A DNA stretch of 64,000 bases from Streptomyces kanamyceticus (GCF_008704495.1 NZ_CP023699.1:5456001-5520000), one strand, 5' to 3'. Counted from the first letter of the stretch, positions 1-8,147 are shown. Notes: generated from the letters alone by a model not told the origin. A program made the numbers and translations.

Positions 1-376
1 CGAGCGCCTCGCGCAGCAGCGGCGCGCGCCGGGAGGCGTCCTCGGCGCGGGAGGGGCCCGCGCCGACGAGGCGTTCGAACCGTACGGCGTCGACGGCGTC
101 GGGCGGCACGGTGAGGCGGTAGCCGTCCGGCTGCCCCTCGACCGTCCCCTCCGGCAGTACCTTGCGCAGCCGGGAGACCAGGCGCTGCAGCGCGTTCGTC
201 GCGTCGGCGGGCGGCTGCTCCCCCCAGATCCAGTCGACGAGCGACGCCTTGGGGACCGCGTGTCCCGGCCGGAGCGCGAGGGCGATGAGCAGCCCGCGCA
301 GCCGCGCGCCCGGCACGTCGACCGGTTCGCCGTCGCTCGTGAGCACCTCGAATGGACCCAGCATCCTGATCTGCAC
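1..376 (-). CDS. SARP/AfsR-family transcriptional regulator, N-terminal part (runs off window)
   Basis: The 5' end of a larger gene whose remainder lies beyond position 1. Translation from a GTG at 376 gives the N-terminal winged-helix domain of the AfsR/DnrI/EmbR class: MLGPFEVL start, a central RLRGLLIALALRPGHAV helix, LVDWIWGEQPP, then NALQRLVSRLRKVLPEG and the DGYRL wing. The linker towards a BTAD domain follows (VDAVRFERLV). Family knowledge: such proteins bind direct repeats near promoters and often carry NB-ARC/TPR modules C-terminally, which cannot be seen here. An in-frame ATG at 364 is an alternative start. No neighbouring biosynthetic cluster is visible on this side, so its target is unknown. 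Confidence 0.85.
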   Translation of the reverse strand, partial: MQIRMLGPFEVLTSDGEPVDVPGARLRGLLIALALRPGHAVPKASLVDWIWGEQPPADATNALQRLVSRLRKVLPEGTVEGQPDGYRLTVPPDAVDAVRFERLVGAGPSRAEDASRRAPLLREAL

Positions 377-441
377 GCGCTGAGTTTGCCATGGGTGTCC
401 GGCAGTTGAGCCTGCCGGACGGTGCGGAACCCATGCCCCCG

Positions 442-855
442 TCAGGCGGCGTCGAGGGCGCCGTTGATCTTCCGGGCCATCTCGGTCATGACGGGGCTCG
501 GCTCGCCCTTGTACGTACGGGCGGCCGCCTCGATGGCGGTGTTGATGGTGGCGCGGAAGTTGGCGGCCTCGGCCGGGTCCCGGTCCACGAGCAGACCCAT
601 GGTCTCGGTGAGGGCGGGCAGCACCCGGTCGGCGAGCTCGGCGACGGACTTGCCGTTCAGGTCCCCGATCTTCGACTTCTCGGCGAGGACGTGGCCGATG
701 GGGCCGGTGGCGGAGGTCAGCGCGATGGAGCCGTGGGTGGCGATCTTGTGGGGCGATCCGGCGGCGTCGGCGGCGGCGAGCAGCGAGACGGCGCCGTAGG
801 CGGCGGTGCGCAGGGTGAGCTTGTCCTGGGCGGTGAGGGTGAGGTTGAGAGACAT
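442..855 (-). CDS. Conserved hypothetical protein (137 aa)
   Basis: A compact, soluble, Ala-rich helical protein without signal peptide or membrane segment. It starts at an ATG behind an AGGAG ribosome site (spacing about 7). Base composition and codon bias are typical of the chromosome. I do not recognise a named domain. The mid-section repeats small hydrophobic/Ala helices (for example VAELADRVLPALTETMG and NTAIEAAARTYKG). It stands alone: the SARP gene ends/starts downstream on the same strand and the VOC gene is divergent, so the 190-bp gap on its 5' side must hold both promoters. Confidence 0.7.
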   Translation of the reverse strand: MSLNLTLTAQDKLTLRTAAYGAVSLLAAADAAGSPHKIATHGSIALTSATGPIGHVLAEKSKIGDLNGKSVAELADRVLPALTETMGLLVDRDPAEAANFRATINTAIEAAARTYKGEPSPVMTEMARKINGALDAA

Positions 856-958
856 GGTGTGAACTCCTGGGATCGGTGTCCGGGTCGGGCGACGGGCCGG
901 TGTTTTCCGCCCCGCTCCCGGTTGATGCCTCTACGATCGCGTCGGCCCCTGTCACCGA

Positions 959-1001
959 CCTGACACACCTCTGACACGCGCTCTGGCACACCTGACACGC
1001 G
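959..1001. repeat. TGACAC direct repeats in the divergent promoter region
   Basis: Between the 137-aa gene and the VOC gene there are four TGACAC/GGCACA-type repeats. Two are identical ten-base CTGACACGCG units (971-980 and 992-1001, 21 bp apart, i.e. two helical turns). The spacing puts them on the same DNA face, suggesting a regulator site for one or both divergent genes. The regulator is not identified. Confidence 0.4.
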
Positions 1002-1048
1002 CAGTGCCCCCTCGTCCCCCTCCCTCCCCGTCTCTCTAGGGTGTCCGC

Positions 1049-1423
1049 ATGCCCCCGCAGATGAAGCTGGCCGCGATAACGCTCGACTGCCCCGATCCGA
1101 CGGCGTTGGCGGCGTTCTACCAGCAGGCCACGGGCCTCGAACCGCACCCGGCCTCGAACACCGACTTCGCGGGCCTGAGCGGCGAGCACGGCCTGTTCAT
1201 CGGCTTCCAGCGAGTCGACGACTACCGGCCGCCGAGCTGGCCGGACCAGATCGTCCCGCAGCAACTGCACCTCTGCTTCAAGGTCGAAGACAACCTGGAC
1301 GCGGTGGAAACCCACCTCCTGAACCTGGGCGCGACCCGCCCGGACCACCAGCCGCACGACAACGACAGCGCGAGGGTCCTCGCCGACCCGGCGGGGCATC
1401 CGTTCTGCATCACGCTGCGCTGA
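1049..1423 (+). CDS. VOC-family (glyoxalase/bleomycin-resistance fold) protein
   Basis: A 124-aa single-domain vicinal-oxygen-chelate protein. It opens with KLAAITLDCPDPTALAAFY, the signature of the small Streptomyces glyoxalase-like proteins, and ends with ADPAGHPFCITL, the usual last beta strand. Such proteins bind a divalent metal and a small molecule, but the substrate is unknown. A -10-like TAGGGT lies about 12 bp before the ATG, so the transcript is probably leaderless or nearly so. A decayed relative of the same family lies at 62450-62566. Confidence 0.85.
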   Translation: MPPQMKLAAITLDCPDPTALAAFYQQATGLEPHPASNTDFAGLSGEHGLFIGFQRVDDYRPPSWPDQIVPQQLHLCFKVEDNLDAVETHLLNLGATRPDHQPHDNDSARVLADPAGHPFCITLR

Positions 1424-1453
1424 CAAGCGTCTCGTCAGGTCTAGTCCTCGGAT

Positions 1454-1903
1454 CTACTCGTCAGTGAGGAGAAGCCGGACTTCGGCTGCCAGCGAGGTCA
1501 TTTGCTCTCCGGCCTCCAGCCAGGTGGTCACCGAGGCGCCCCAGCCGCCGGCGGCCTGCGGCCACGGCCGCAAGGCCCAAGTCACCCCGACGTGACCGCC
1601 GGACCGGAAGACCGCCGACACCGTCAGGTCTTGGTCGTTGGTCTGCCAGCTCCGTTCGCCGTCCCAGCCCTGGTAGTCGGCGGCAAGCTCTTCCAGGAAC
1701 GTGGAGAGATCACTGTCCCAGATCCAGGCGACGACCTCGTTGACACGAGCGGTCAGACCAGGGGCCCGCAGCTCAACGGCATAGTGCACAGAGTCCGCGT
1801 CGAAGCTGAACCGATCGCAGAACGTCACGCCGACGGACGCGTTGTCCTGGCAGCGGATGGTCACATGGGGCTTGCTGTCGGTGGCGTCATCCTGGGAGGG
1901 CAT
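1454..1903 (-). CDS. DUF6228 family protein
   Basis: A 149-aa soluble acidic protein, recognised by the run VELRAPGLTARVNEV, the WDGERSWQTNDQDLT segment and the terminal WLEAGEQMTSLAAEVR helix, which I associate with DUF6228 proteins of Streptomyces. No function is known for the family. They are often found as singletons or near contact-dependent toxin/immunity loci, so an immunity-like role is possible but is only inference. This is the last ordinary gene before the lower-GC accessory stretch starting near 1.9 kb. Confidence 0.75.
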   Translation of the reverse strand: MPSQDDATDSKPHVTIRCQDNASVGVTFCDRFSFDADSVHYAVELRAPGLTARVNEVVAWIWDSDLSTFLEELAADYQGWDGERSWQTNDQDLTVSAVFRSGGHVGVTWALRPWPQAAGGWGASVTTWLEAGEQMTSLAAEVRLLLTDE

Positions 1904-1981
1904 GGGCGGAACGCTAGGCCAGCACCGTGCGCGACGTCATTCGGATTCGTTGCTGGTGAGTGGACGACAACTTCGGTGGCC

Positions 1982-2117
1982 TCAGCCACTCTGAGCACTT
2001 CGTGCGTCAGCGATTGCTTGGTCGACCAGTTTGGCGAGGGCCGTATGGAACCGGGGGAGGGATTGTCTTCGAGGGTGGTAGTCGAGGCGGAAGATGTGAT
2101 CGAACTCGGCCTCGGTC
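1982..2117 (-). pseudogene. C-terminal relic of an unrecognised gene
   Basis: Reading the minus strand, an open frame of about 45 codons ends at a TGA (1984-1982). Its sequence looks like a real protein tail: AEFDHIFRLDYHPRRQSLPR, then a helix FHTALAKLVDQAIADARSAQ. Upstream it is cut off by an in-frame stop at about 2118 with no start codon. Codon usage is less GC-biased than the neighbours. It is probably the remnant of a gene truncated when mobile DNA inserted. The family is not recognised. Confidence 0.35.
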
Positions 2118-2315
2118 TAGCACGGCATCGCCAATAGCTGAAGCGTCACACCGGTCATGCCCGACCAGGCCATCCCGCCATGACCCTGTTACGAGTTCTA
2201 AGGAAACGGATACACAGCGGTTGGGACAGCACCTCGACCACGTCACCGGCAAATTCCAGCCCAACCAGCAGCTGATCATCTCCCTGGCCCAGCAGCCGAA
2301 CTGGAGCGCAAAGTG

Positions 2316-2394
2316 GGGTGCATCGTCGGCGGCAGACCGACTGTGCCTGCAGGGCATCCTGTACGTCCTCGGCTGCCCTGGAAACGCTCACTGA
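2316..2394 (+). pseudogene. IS5-family transposase fragment
   Basis: In the plus frame the sequence encodes ADRLCLQGILYVL, the conserved alpha-helical block found near residue 35-50 of IS5-type transposases. The same block occurs in the larger IS relic at 4772-5498, on the opposite strand and with different DNA sequence, so the two are not copies of one recent insertion. The frame stops at the SDR gene 3' end. What lies between 1904 and 2316 is otherwise non-coding debris. Confidence 0.5.
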
Positions 2395-3161
2395 GCCAAG
2401 TACCCGCCATCCACCGGCAAGACCACTCCGGTAATGAAGGATGCCTCGTCTGATGCAAGGAAAGCAATTGCCGCGGCCACTTCACGCGGCTCTCCCAGCC
2501 TTCCTATGGGGTGGGCGCTGACCATCGATGCAATGTAATCATCTCCGCCAGGGGAATCTCTCAGTTCTTGAACGCGTTCGGTCATAATCGTTCCGGGTGC
2601 CACAGCGTTTACCCTGATCCCTTCGCCGGCGCATTCCACTGCGAGGTGCTTCGTCAACCCTGAAGCCACGAACTTCGCTGGCCCATACACCGCCTGGTTC
2701 CGCTGTCCCGCTACGCCAGAGACTGAGGACGTGCAGACAATCGCTCCTCCGCCACTCTTGCGCATCTCTTCGATTGCATACTTGCAGCAGAGGAACATCC
2801 CCTTCCCGTCGATCGCCATGACTTTTTCCCATTCCTCAGGAGTGGATTCTGAAATCCCGGAAAGCGGGATGATTCCTGCGTTCGCCACGAGAACATCAAG
2901 ACGGCCAGCTGGTTCCGTGGCGGTAAGGATCGCGCGCTTGACGTCGCTCACTCTCGAGACATCACCAGAGACTATAGAAATTTTCAGTCCCTGGTTACCC
3001 AGTTCTTCTTTGAGGTTAATTAGCCGCGGCTCGTTCCAATCCATGGCCACGACGGCTCCGCCTTCGCGCACGAGTGCCTCGACGGTCGCCCGTCCAATTC
3101 CGCTTGCTGCGCCTGTGACCAGGCATGCTTTTCCTGCCATGCGGGATCTTGCTGTGCTCAT
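2388..3161 (-). CDS. SDR-family NAD(P)-dependent oxidoreductase
   Basis: A 257-aa classical short-chain dehydrogenase. The cofactor motif TGAASGIG starts at residue 16, an acidic Asp41 closes beta-2 (suggesting NAD(H) preference), NAG is at 94-96, and the catalytic Ser146, Tyr159 and Lys163 are all present. The C-terminal FITGVVLPVDGGY motif is intact. The start is the ATG at 3161 because an AAGGGA site precedes it; a longer in-frame extension exists but lacks a ribosome site. Codon use is noticeably richer in A/T than in the core genes, fitting acquisition by transfer. The substrate is unknown. It is divergent from the 437-aa orphan. Confidence 0.9.
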   Translation of the reverse strand: MSTARSRMAGKACLVTGAASGIGRATVEALVREGGAVVAMDWNEPRLINLKEELGNQGLKISIVSGDVSRVSDVKRAILTATEPAGRLDVLVANAGIIPLSGISESTPEEWEKVMAIDGKGMFLCCKYAIEEMRKSGGGAIVCTSSVSGVAGQRNQAVYGPAKFVASGLTKHLAVECAGEGIRVNAVAPGTIMTERVQELRDSPGGDDYIASMVSAHPIGRLGEPREVAAAIAFLASDEASFITGVVLPVDGGYLAQ

Positions 3162-3442
3162 CGGTTCCCTTTCGCCACATGCGGGCAGTGTGCCCCATAC
3201 GCTACGCCCGGACACCGATGAGAGCAGTCGTCGTGCAGGTCCTTGCTCCGCGTGGAGATCGCCATCGCAGGCTCACCCACCACACTGGTAAACAACTCTT
3301 CCTTAAGTTTCCGGCCGTCAGGGGAGCTGTTTGGATCACGAGCCAAACGGGACCGTGACCTAGACAAGCCTGCCGCGCATGTGCTATTTCAATTCCCCGA
3401 CCTCAGGTGCAGGTCGCTGACGTCTAAAGAGCGAAGCCGCAC

Positions 3443-4756
3443 GTGATAGTTCCACCACTCTTGGCTCAGTACTACGATTCTGTCCGCCAGCGCAACACGC
3501 TTCTTGGATCGAGTAGTGATGTGACGCGACTGGTGCGACCTCGCGTCGACGTGTCGGTTATTGGGCGATTTCGCTGGGATGTCATTCGTAGCCATCGGCG
3601 GTTACAGACTCATACCCAACTTTTGGACGGGTGCCTCTTTCACTTGATCGCCAACGATCGATACATGGACCGCATCAGTGGCTTCTTGACCGGAAGTATG
3701 CGAACTCTCCCATTTGAAGTCACGGTCTCTGGTAACAGCCTGGAAGATTCGTTACGGGACATGATATCTCGACCATTCCTGTTCTCATCGCTGGCTGCTT
3801 CAAAGCCTCAACGGATGGCTCTTCAAGAAGCTTTGGAAGTGAGCGCCACCCGTGAGGAAGTCGACCGCCGCTGCACGCGAGACGGAGTGGTGGAAGGGCT
3901 CTTCGGTCTTATTAGAGATACGGGCATCGTTCCTGCAATCGAATGCGAACGTATCCGCGACTCGTGGCGCTTCTGGGTCGACGCAGAGCGTCATGGCAGT
4001 CTGGTTACCCGCCCGGCGCAGCCATACGGGGATGACACACAGTCCTTTGCCATGGAGGGCTTTGCGGACTTGCCCCTACTGACTCCGGCCGCGCGGTTCA
4101 TCGCATCCCGCATTTCCTCCCCCGCAACTCTGGACGTCCGGACAGGAACACGTCGCCGCAGCCTGGTATGGCGAGAAATTGAGCGCCTCAATCAGGCCGA
4201 CGCGGCGGAGCGGGGCGATGCATTTCAGCTCAAGCTCGCCTTCGACCGCTGCTACTATCGCACGATCGCTCAGGCTGAACACGCCATGTTCTCCAGCGAG
4301 GACTCGGCGGCTCTACGAGGCGTTCGGCGAAAAGCGTCACTCAGATTGAGAGATCCAGCCCGGACTGTTATTTACCCACACAACTTTCAGGAACAGCTCG
4401 GACGAATGACCACTGAGCAGTGGGCCGGGTTCCTCGAAGATCATAGTGAGGAGCTGCACAACTGGTGGGAGAACTGGGATGTGGAGAGCCTTCAGGAGAT
4501 CGGCAACAGGCTCGGTAGCCCAGCTGCCCCTCCGCGTCCGAGCACCTCTATATACGTCAATGCTGTCATCAGCGTAAGCAGCGGAATCGCCTCCACTCTG
4601 GTGGACCCTTCACCCCAAGCAATGATGATCGGCGGAGGGGTGAACCTTGCCACCTGGATCGTTTCCGGCCCGGTGGCGGAACGGATGCAGCAATGGTCCA
4701 GCGATCGCCATGCCCGGTATGACGTTGTAGAAGTCCGGCCAGCCGAAACGACCTAA
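3443..4756 (+). CDS. Unrecognised 437-aa protein of the accessory island
   Basis: A long intact frame beginning with GTG and only a weak purine-rich stretch upstream. No motif I know is present. The body is largely alpha-helical and charged, with several Trp-rich patches (DSWRFWVDAERHG, then HNWWENWDVESL around residue 345). The last ~75 residues contain a hydrophobic stretch (INAVISVSSG-like, then MMIGGGVNLATWIVSGPVAE) that could be one or two membrane segments, so a membrane-anchored or pore-forming C-terminus is possible. Codon use is AT-richer than the genome. It lies divergent to the SDR gene and is followed within 16 bp by an IS5 relic. Confidence 0.7.
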   Translation: MIVPPLLAQYYDSVRQRNTLLGSSSDVTRLVRPRVDVSVIGRFRWDVIRSHRRLQTHTQLLDGCLFHLIANDRYMDRISGFLTGSMRTLPFEVTVSGNSLEDSLRDMISRPFLFSSLAASKPQRMALQEALEVSATREEVDRRCTRDGVVEGLFGLIRDTGIVPAIECERIRDSWRFWVDAERHGSLVTRPAQPYGDDTQSFAMEGFADLPLLTPAARFIASRISSPATLDVRTGTRRRSLVWREIERLNQADAAERGDAFQLKLAFDRCYYRTIAQAEHAMFSSEDSAALRGVRRKASLRLRDPARTVIYPHNFQEQLGRMTTEQWAGFLEDHSEELHNWWENWDVESLQEIGNRLGSPAAPPRPSTSIYVNAVISVSSGIASTLVDPSPQAMMIGGGVNLATWIVSGPVAERMQQWSSDRHARYDVVEVRPAETT

Positions 4757-4771
4757 GAGCTCGTAACGCGA

Positions 4772-5498
4772 TCATGATCGGCCCTTTTTGAGTCGTCTCC
4801 AGCAGATGAGGCCGCATGCCAACGAGATGAAGGCGCCGTGGAGTTCGACTCGTCGTTCCCACCGGACGGCGAGGCACTTGAACTGGTGGAGCAGGGCGAA
4901 GGTCTGCTCGACGACGTAGCGGAGCTTGCCCAGGCCCTTGATGTTCGGGGCGCCCTTGCGTGAGATCACCGGCAGGATAAGGCGTCGGCGGAGCTCGCGG
5001 TGCACGGTCCGGGAGTCGTATGCCTTGTCGCCGAGCAGGACCTCGGGGCGTCGGCGGGGACGGACAGGGCGCCCAGCGACCGGTGGGATGCCGTCGACCA
5101 GGCGAGGGTCCGGGCGATGTCGTTGACATTCGCCGAAGTGGCGATGACGTGCAGCGGGGCGCCACGCCCGTCGCAGATCAGGCGGTGTTTACTGCCCGTC
5201 TTGCGCCGGTCGACCGGCGACGGACCGGTTGCGGGTCCCCCTCTTTTTCACGCCGACGTGAGAGCCGTCCACGCACGTGCGGGTCCAGGCGGCGCCAGCA
5301 GATCTGTCCGGAGCCGAACCTCAGCTCCAGTGGTAGGAGTTGCCAGGCCGCATCGTTGAACAGCACGTACAGAATGCCCTGCAAACAGAGCCTGTCCGAC
5401 ACCGGCTTCGCCCCTGGAGCCCGCTCCGGCCAGGGCGGCGGCAGCGGTTCGACCGGCTCCCACAAGTCATCGTCCACGATCCACGGCCGAGTGCTCAC
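4772..5498 (-). pseudogene. IS5-family transposase, frameshifted
   Basis: On the minus strand a GTG at 5498 starts an IS5-type N-terminus (DDDLWEPVEPLPPPWPE, then DRLCLQGILYVLFNDAAWQ and FGSGQICWRRL). The catalytic core continues only after changing frame. The first Asp lies in CVDGSHVGVKK, then SPVDRRKTGSKHRLI in another frame, the second Asp in TSANVND, and the third-residue Glu in LRYVVEQTFALLHQF before the stop at 4772. At least three frameshifts separate these blocks, so the enzyme is dead. Ends near 4757-4780 and 5505-5530 share an imperfect inverted ATGATCGG-containing sequence, plausible terminal repeats. Confidence 0.85.
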
Positions 5499-5898
5499 TC
5501 AGCCATCAACGGCCCGATCATCAGATCGGACACGCGCGACCAGCGCACTCATTCAAGATTCGGTTGCGACCTCTTACGGCGGTGGGCTGACGCAAGGACA
5601 CACCATGTGCGGTCCACGCTCGGCGCGCTGCACGGAAAGCGTCGTCCGACGAGTGAGTGCTGGGATTGCAGGCAGTTCTCCTTGTTCGTGCTGAAGAGGG
5701 TATGAAATGCGGGTAGTTGGTAGTTGGTGCTTTCCCCTTTCCGTCCATCCGGTCATCACCCTGGGCGCCGTCTGCAGCGGCGTTCCTCATGCCTGCCGAG
5801 GACATTCACGATCAGCTCCCGACCACGGCCGACTTACCTACCCTGTTCGCGCTCAAACAACACGGGTAGGTCTCCCTGGCTGCTCTGCTCGGTGGCGG
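5499..5898. other. Non-coding debris between IS relic and defence-like gene
   Basis: About 400 bp with no convincing gene. The right end of the IS lies in its first ~30 bp. The rest has lower GC than the genome. A 26-codon plus-strand frame at 5789-5869 (start MPAEDIHDQLPTTADL) has no ribosome site and no family I recognise; it may be the tail of another decayed element. Frames on the other strand look like random read-through. Confidence 0.4.
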
Positions 5899-6666
5899 TC
5901 AAGCCTGTGGTTGAACCGTCTTGAGCATCTGCAGGGCGACACGGATGGTGTGGTCGATCGGGACCTCGGTAAACGGCGGGACGGTCGAGAGGCCGAACTC
6001 AGCCAGATCACGCCGGATGGTGGCGATGGCCTTGGACGAGCGGCTCACGACGTCCCAGATGCTTAGGAAGTCGCGTACGGCAAGTTCTATGGGACGGCCC
6101 TTAGCCGCTTCAGCCACCTTCTCGGCCAGGGCGGCCGGGCCTTCCAGGAGCCTCAAGTGCTTGGGAGCGTCGGGGTTTCCCGGGTCAGGGCTGCCATGGG
6201 CAAGGGCAGCGAGCCGGGATGCTGCGTCGAGACGGCGCAGCTCGCTCACAGTGAGGAGCGAGCCGAGCGTGGCGCGCAGGTCCGCACGAAATTCGGAGCG
6301 CGGCACGTCGGTACGGCTCCAGGTGACGGTACGTACGTGGCGCAGCCCTGGTGACGAGTCCGCCCGGTACTGGTAGTCGCCGGTGATGTACCCGAGCGCA
6401 ACGCTGCCTGTCTTCAGCGGGAGCACGATGATGTCGCCAGGGGTGACAACGGAACGAAATCGCCACAACTGGCCTTGCCAGTTACTCAGGACCCGCGGGT
6501 TTTCGCATGGGTAGGCCTTGTCGATCTCTGCGCGGAGGCCGTCCCAGGGTGAGCAGTGGGTGAGGTCGCCGACTTCGGGCCAGCCAGCGATAGTTAGGCC
6601 TTCACTGAGAGAGGCGTCCTCGCGTTCGCCGTCAGCCCCGGCCCGGATCATCCATGCCTTCACCAC
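5899..6666 (-). CDS. Putative defence protein with Mrr-type N-terminal EVE/PUA-like domain
   Basis: A 255-aa protein starting at a GTG (6666) behind GAGGGG; a much longer upstream frame has no ribosome site. Residues 1-150 resemble the domain preceding the nuclease in many Streptomyces Mrr-like restriction proteins: AWMIRAGADGEREDASL, GWPEVGDL, NWQGQLWRF, GDIIVLPLKTG, then GSLLTVSELRRLDAA. The last ~85 residues (LAVRDFLSIWDVVSRSSKAI, then a DLAEFGLSTVPPF block) resemble the winged-helix-like module of the same proteins. No nuclease motif (D-ExK) is visible, so this may be a modified-base reader or a regulator. Its position beside IS debris fits a defence-island role; function is inferred. Confidence 0.6.
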   Translation of the reverse strand: MVKAWMIRAGADGEREDASLSEGLTIAGWPEVGDLTHCSPWDGLRAEIDKAYPCENPRVLSNWQGQLWRFRSVVTPGDIIVLPLKTGSVALGYITGDYQYRADSSPGLRHVRTVTWSRTDVPRSEFRADLRATLGSLLTVSELRRLDAASRLAALAHGSPDPGNPDAPKHLRLLEGPAALAEKVAEAAKGRPIELAVRDFLSIWDVVSRSSKAIATIRRDLAEFGLSTVPPFTEVPIDHTIRVALQMLKTVQPQA

Positions 6667-6983
6667 GCAGCCCCTCAGGCAGGTCACTGGCACGCGCACT
6701 CGTCCGAGGATCGCGAGCTCGGTCACGGGGAGGGTATTCGGGCCGCAGACGCAGCCTGCGGCCCGGCTGCCTGGAGCACGTAAGCGGCGGGTTGGCGCGC
6801 CGACAAAGGCTCCTTGCCTCTGTCGGCAGCGGTCTAGCGAAGACCACCCTGCCTTCCCGGATTGCCTTGCGACCGCATCAGGGGCATGACCGCGGCCGCA
6901 CGACAGATGTCCTGCAAAGACGGCACCTATCGTGCTCACTCTCACCACGACCTCACCACGATGGCGAATGACTTAGCGCACTT

Positions 6984-7003
6984 TTGCAAGCAGGCGCTTG
7001 CAA
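6984..7003. promoter_or_regulatory. Inverted repeat operator upstream of the HTH regulator
   Basis: Perfect 8-bp arms TTGCAAGC and GCTTGCAA are separated by AGGC. A further half-site TAGCAAG follows at about 7007, 30 bp before the ATG of the HTH gene. It is the only strong dyad in the 6667-7033 gap, which otherwise holds no gene. The position suggests autoregulation by the downstream XRE-type protein. Confidence 0.55.
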
Positions 7004-7033
7004 TAGTTAGCAAGGGTGCTGCACCATCGAGTC

Positions 7034-7495
7034 ATGGCATCGCTCAACGTCGGCAATCTCGGTGAGTACCTGCGCGAGCAGCGGCGCAGTGCGCAGCTGT
7101 CGCTGCGGCAGCTCGCCGATGCCGCCGGGGTGTCCAATCCGTATCTGAGTCAGATCGAGCGAGGCCTGCGCAAGCCGAGTGCCGAGGTGCTTCAGCAGGT
7201 CGCCAAGGCCCTGCGGATCTCCGCGGAGACGCTGTACGTGCGGGCCGGGATCCTCGACGAGAAGGAGCGGGACGAGCTGGAGACGCGCGCCGTCATCCTC
7301 GCCGACCCCTCCATCAACGAGCGTCAGAAACAAGTGCTGTTGCAGATCTACGAGTCGTTCCGCAAGGAGAACGGCTTCGAGACCTCGACGTACGCGGACG
7401 CCGCGTCGTACGCGGATGAGGACACCGACACCGTTGAAGGCCCCCGAACGGCCGACGGCGGCGATGCCGGTACCGAGCAATCACCCCGAAGCTGA
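7034..7495 (+). CDS. XRE-family helix-turn-helix regulator
   Basis: A 153-aa cytoplasmic regulator. Residues 8-65 form a canonical Cro/CI helix-turn-helix (LGEYLREQRRSAQLSLRQLA, GVSNPYLSQIERGLRKPSAE, then VLQQVAKALRISAETLYVRAG). A helical segment (DPSINERQKQVLLQIYESF) and a low-complexity acidic tail follow. The ATG at 7034 is preferred over an ATG six codons upstream because alignment to the HTH begins there. It is followed after 70 bp by the HbhA-like gene, a pairing conserved in actinomycetes; the two are likely linked in regulation. Confidence 0.88.
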   Translation: MASLNVGNLGEYLREQRRSAQLSLRQLADAAGVSNPYLSQIERGLRKPSAEVLQQVAKALRISAETLYVRAGILDEKERDELETRAVILADPSINERQKQVLLQIYESFRKENGFETSTYADAASYADEDTDTVEGPRTADGGDAGTEQSPRS

Positions 7496-7565
7496 GCAAT
7501 CACCCTGAAGCTGAGCAAGTCGACCCAACTGACCAAGCCGACGCGAATCCGGGAGGACCATCGTC

Positions 7566-8147
7566 ATGGCCATCACCGATGAACTGCGCAAGACCTTCAC
7601 CAACCCCACCCCCGCGTACTTCGTCGCCGGGTCCGCGGACCGTGCCTTCCAGCAGGCGAAGAAGGTGCCCGGCATCGTCGAGCAGCTGATCGCCGAGGCG
7701 CCGTCCCGTATCGACGCGGTGCGCAACACCGACCCCAAGGTCGTCCAGGACAAGGCGGGGGCCCGCGCCAAGGAGGCGCAGGAGACCATCCAGGCCAAGG
7801 TCACCGAGGTGCTCGGCACGCTCGACACCGACCTGAAGAAGATCGGTGAGACCGCTCAGGACCTCGCGCTGCGCGGTGTCGGGGTGGCCGCCGAGTTCGC
7901 CGTCAAGGCGCGTGAGAAGTACGACGAGGTGGCCGAGCACGGCGAGCAGGTCGTGAAGACCTGGCGCGGCGAGGTCGCCGAGGAGATCTTCGAGATCGGC
8001 GAGACGGTCGAGCCCGACGCCGAGCCCGCGGCCGCCGATTCCGCCGAGCCCAAGGCCGCGGCCGCCGCCCCGGCCAAGAAGCCCGCCGCGAAGAAGACCA
8101 CGACCCGCAAGACGACGGCGAAGAAGACCACGCCGCCCGCCAAGTAG
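7566..8147 (+). CDS. HbhA-like heparin-binding-haemagglutinin-family protein
   Basis: A 193-aa protein beginning at an ATG behind GGGAGGACCATC. The N-terminal ~140 residues form a long amphipathic helix/coiled coil (for example DKAGARAKEAQETIQAKVTE). The C-terminal ~45 residues are Ala/Pro/Lys repeats (PAKKPAAKKTTTRKTTAKK), like the lysine tail of mycobacterial HbhA. In mycobacteria the tail binds sulfated sugars or nucleic acid and the protein associates with membrane/lipid bodies. In a non-pathogen a role in cell-surface or polar organisation is more plausible. No signal peptide is visible, as in HbhA. Confidence 0.8.
   Translation: MAITDELRKTFTNPTPAYFVAGSADRAFQQAKKVPGIVEQLIAEAPSRIDAVRNTDPKVVQDKAGARAKEAQETIQAKVTEVLGTLDTDLKKIGETAQDLALRGVGVAAEFAVKAREKYDEVAEHGEQVVKTWRGEVAEEIFEIGETVEPDAEPAAADSAEPKAAAAAPAKKPAAKKTTTRKTTAKKTTPPAK

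Noticed and set aside
5789..5869. 26-codon frame (MPAEDIHDQ...) as a small gene
   Set aside because: No ribosome site, no recognised family and it lies in IS debris; kept only as a note in the intergenic entry.
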